Shown here in pieces: positions 61,001 through 64,000 of a stretch of 64,000 nucleotides of DNA. The position numbers and the translations under genes were made by a program. Source of the stretch: Carnegiea gigantea (Eukaryota > Streptophyta > Magnoliopsida > Caryophyllales > Cactaceae); NCBI GenBank assembly GCA_029747015.1, contig JAKOGI010000446.1, forward strand, positions 529,485 through 593,484. The letters run 5' to 3'. The stretch's first letter is position 1. Every line of letters begins with the position of its first letter. The notes under the pieces were generated by a model. The model saw nothing but the letters and a program-made list of their open reading frames with translations, was not told the DNA's origin and did no database searches.

Positions 61001-63560
61001 TACCTTTACTAGCTTGTTTGTGGGTTTGAGGCATGGATTCACCATACTTAGGCTTCTCAGCTTTCACATCATATACTGTCTTTGCAAGGCCCACAGAAAA
61101 TTCATCATCTGCTGGTGTTTTCTTGCAGTACCTTGTTAAACAAAACCATGCACCAAACACCGCAACTACAAGTATGAATGCCGCAATGGCTGCACCAATA
61201 ATTGTCCATCGGGTCATGTACCTTGCTGACTTTGTAGGGCTCGATGTTTCAGGAGCTGAGGGGGTATTTTCTGGCTGCTGGGGTGGTGCTTGAGAAGCAG
61301 GAACCCGAGGTACAGAGGAATTGGGAGCGACCGTTGGAGATGCAGCTGGTGGTGATGGAAGCACAGTGGTATTGAAGGGGTTTCCGGTGCTTCTGTAGAA
61401 TAAACATAGTCATTAAACAACTGGTGAGCCAGCCAGCTACTGTTAATGGCAGCTGAATGAGCATGCATGTTAGACAAGATGAAGAAAACCAAGCATGAAA
61501 AAATAAATGCACGCGCAAATGATCAGAGGCTATTGATAGAATGTGATGCAGGTGATAAAAAGAACGTGGGATTCATTAAAAGCTTCAGGCATTGTTTTCA
61601 TCACTTGTAAAAAGTCATATACTGGTTCCTTCGGAATCTTCTATGATCCATCTCTTCCCCCCCCCCCCACCCCCCCGCCCCCAGGAAAAACAAGGAGAGT
61701 CAAGTTATGATGCAAAAGAAAGCAAAGTAATCTAGATGCATGCTACAGAGAGAAAAGGAGAAAAAGCACTCAGGAAGGCAATTTGTCCCATAACATTGAG
61801 CTCAGTTAAGCAGCAATTGAACAAGCTCTAATTTTGCATCCATGGTTATTCATGCTCCTAACTTAAGCTGATGCTAGCATCATAGAGGGCGGAACACAAG
61901 GAGAACCCTTAGCAGCCCATAATAAGTGTGTGGGGCCCAACTCCTACCCTGGATTACATTCTCGCTAGAACAAGACACTGCTGACTCCATGGGTACAAGA
62001 TCTGAGACTAGTCTACTATATTCATATAATGATACCAAATGACGACAACAACTGAGTGATTATCACTATTTTGCTCACCTGAATTTTGGAATTGTGAGCA
62101 ACCTAGGAGGTATGGGACCAGAGAATTGGTTGTCCTCTATATTTCTGCGTGATAAATTAAACAAGCAATTAGGGAAAGAGTTGTCGATTAGGATTTCACT
62201 AAATTGAGTAACTAACATTTTTCAGCAGCTTACAAGTCGGTCAGGGGAAGGTTTTGCAGAACATCGAGGGTTCCAGTGAGTTTATTGTCCTGCAAATGGC
62301 TGCAGCGAGCAAACTATGTCAACGACAATAAACAGTCAAAATGCAATCGAGGAGACCCTAATGAATCACTCACTCACAGTGTGGTAAGAGAAGACAAGTT
62401 CCCCATTGATGGTGGCAAAGGACCTGTTAAGTTGTTTCCAGAGAGGTCCCTGAAACAAATATAGTGACTTACAAGTAACTACAATGAAAACCGTGAAAAT
62501 AAGAGTTTAAAGGAAAAACTTGTTGATATGGAATAAGTAAATTACAAGTTTATCAAACCCACAAGCTGTTGAAAACCATCAGGTATATCGCCTGTCAAAT
62601 GATTGTTGTTTAGTGACCTGAAGACACAAGATGCACAACTGTCAAGCATAAAACATCCCAACAATCAAAATTTAAGGGGGAAAAGGTCCATGTTAAACTT
62701 ACAGGTCTGTCAACTGACTTAATGAAGACATGTCCGGTATGCTTCCGGTAAACTGGTTAGCCGAAAGGAAACTGAAACAGCATATATTTGACATCAATAA
62801 AAGCAACAAACAGCACTAATCAAATAGCAGAACAACCTGGGGTTTGGCAACTTACAGGGTCTTCATAGTAGGAGGAAGATTTGCTGGTATGGTCCCTCCA
62901 ATGTGGTTGTCACTGAGGTCCCTGATACATATGTAGGTAACTTCATATTACTAGATATTCATCAATAAATTTCAAACAAGCTTCATGAAAATGCAACATG
63001 GTAAAAGGTAACATACACTGATATAATTGAAGTGAAGGAGTCCAAATTAGTCCCCAGTTCTCCTCCCAAATTTGCACCATTTAGTGATCTGCATCAACGC
63101 AAAAAGCTCAGAAATATATAGACAAAAAATGCTGCTATAATCCCTGGAACCAAACAAGGCGACTTACATTCCAGTAATGTTTGAATTGACACAAAGAACC
63201 CCTTGCCAAGCCTCCAAACAGGGGTCTCCTCCAACTGGAATCCACCCAGGAAGTGGGGGGCTTCCCAGAGCAGCATATAAACTATTTATTGCAAAAACTG
63301 GAAGAAAAAAAAGCCGGCACCAAATAAAATTAAAAAATGCAACTGCCAGTTATAACTCATCAGAAGTGCCACAATTTCAAAAAGAAAACTCAAATTGAGT
63401 AATTGTAGGCGCAAATTACTGAAAATTTGAAATCTAAACACTGAAAGAAATAAGCTTTACCATCTCGGGGGTCAGTAAATCCACCACAAAACGACACTGT
63501 TAACACCACTGTTAACCCTAGTGTCCATTGTTCATGTACATTCAACTTCACCATTCCCAT
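58029..63560 (-). CDS. SRF: STRUBBELIG-receptor family LRR receptor-like kinase
   Basis: Exons on the minus strand: 63461-63560, 63168-63297, 63017-63088, 62856-62921, 62703-62771, 62546-62617, 62378-62449, 62234-62299, 62079-62144, 61004-61392, 60505-60875, 59701-59972, 59233-59371, 59006-59124, 58763-58919, 58029-58103; 2235 nt, 744 aa. Signal peptide (about 1-30), LRR N-cap with [13 protein letters not shown], about six LRRs (to about 237) each on its own 66-72-nt exon, a Pro-rich juxtamembrane part (245-290), one transmembrane helix (about 300-322) and a kinase-like domain (about 455-735). P-loop GEGMLGSV and VAVKK (Lys496) are present. The catalytic loop reads HKNFKSSN (Asn596 for the HRD Asp) and the DFG reads DSG, as in atypical SRF kinases. 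Plant SRFs act at the plasma membrane in tissue morphogenesis, wall sensing or defence; which paralogue this is cannot be settled here. A second ATG lies two codons downstream. Confidence 0.93.
58395..58708. mobile_element. Inverted-repeat element with TTCGGGT-rich body in an SRF intron
   Basis: A perfect 12-bp inverted pair, AGACCTAGCAAA at the left and TTTGCTAGGTCT at the right, bounds 314 bp. The body is dominated by degenerate TTCGGGT / GGTTCGGG words. It sits in the last intron of the SRF gene. The inverted ends suggest a small foldback or MITE-like element; the GGGT-rich body resembles stretches near 41100-41250. Confidence 0.55.
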
Positions 63561-63618
63561 CTTCTTCTCTTCCTCCTCTATTTCTCTCTGTGTGTTTCCA
63601 GTAATTTTTACCCAGAAA

Positions 63619-64000
63619 ACTGCAATGCAAGCCAAAAAAAAGGAGGGAAAAATCAAATCCAGGAAATTAGCAACAAAGATTCCATCTTTAAGGCAACAGG
63701 GGAAAGATGAACATTCAAAAAAGCAACTTCCTAAAGCAAAAACAAACCAACCAAGAAAAGCAAGCAGAACCAATAAACATATTGCAGTCAAATCAACAAA
63801 AAAAAGCAAAGAAAAAAGAGAATTATAGCACGATTGAAGCCTTTTGAGTCTTACTGGAGCACTGAGTAGGAACTTCAGAACAAAACAGGAGCTGGGTCAG
63901 TGAGAGTGGATGAATTTGGAGCTGAGGAGAGAGAAACCATGGAATCTCAAAACCCTAACAATTTGGAAGAGGGGCGTAAACCAAAAGGTGAAATTGAAAA
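63619..64000 (-). other. SRF: 5' leader of SRF with an intron
   Basis: An acceptor (ttgcag) after 63620 and a donor (CTCCA|gtaaga) at 63855-63854 on the minus strand predict a leader intron of 235 bp (63620-63854). An in-frame open stretch runs upstream of the ATG, but it lies in this intron and is unlikely to be coding. The leader continues to the window edge. Confidence 0.5.

Noticed and set aside
63390..63809. Upstream in-frame extension of the SRF N-terminus (MLFFVDLTAICLL..)
   Set aside because: A donor and an acceptor place this stretch in a leader intron, and it adds sequence absent from the family; MGMVKLN.. gives a normal signal peptide.

Overview
This is a nuclear genomic window from a flowering plant, most likely a eudicot. 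The genes have many introns with GT..AG borders, the gene families are land-plant types (STRUBBELIG-receptor family kinase, BC10-like glycosyltransferase, DUF707 protein, plant two-domain THG1), and the spaces between genes are AT-rich and filled with microsatellites, small inverted-repeat elements and decayed retroelements. I cannot name the species from sequence alone. There is no sign of prokaryotic or organellar organisation, and the genes form no operon-like unit. They are neighbours, not a pathway.

Layout. 1-6640 (-): THG1, tRNA-His guanylyltransferase, with its last exon beyond the left edge. 6640-9900: intergenic, with a SINE-like relic and a MITE candidate. 10024-10455 (+): a short secreted glycine-rich, eight-cysteine protein. 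10456-12760: intergenic with two SINE-like relics and a (TAA)n array. 12764-18798 (-): SCAMP, secretory carrier membrane protein, 13 coding exons, 308 aa. 20650-22460 (+): intronless BC10/DUF266-type glycosyltransferase, followed by a decayed L1-type LINE. 24833-33580 (-): DUF707 protein, 14 coding exons, 369 aa, with a 7-codon uORF overlapping its start. 33600-44100: a gene-free stretch of about 10 kb holding two MITE families, another MITE candidate and four long (TA)n arrays. 44189-54540 (-): katanin p80 subunit KTN80, 18 coding exons, 758 aa, with an L1 fragment and a 227-bp tandem duplication in its introns. 54550-57600: intergenic, including a solo LTR with a perfect 5-bp target-site duplication. 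58029-64000 (-): a STRUBBELIG-receptor family LRR kinase, 16 coding exons, 744 aa, with atypical catalytic residues.

Exon coordinates were worked out by hand from splice-site consensus and reading-frame continuity. For SCAMP, DUF707, KTN80 and SRF the summed exons give an exact multiple of three, and the phases agree at the junctions.

I saw no clearly new multi-gene system. The observations most worth a second look are: the THG1 intragenic duplication with identical exon sizes in both halves; the recurring poly(T)-poly(G) compound tracts; the start-overlapping uORF of the DUF707 gene; the MITE families; and the solo LTR.
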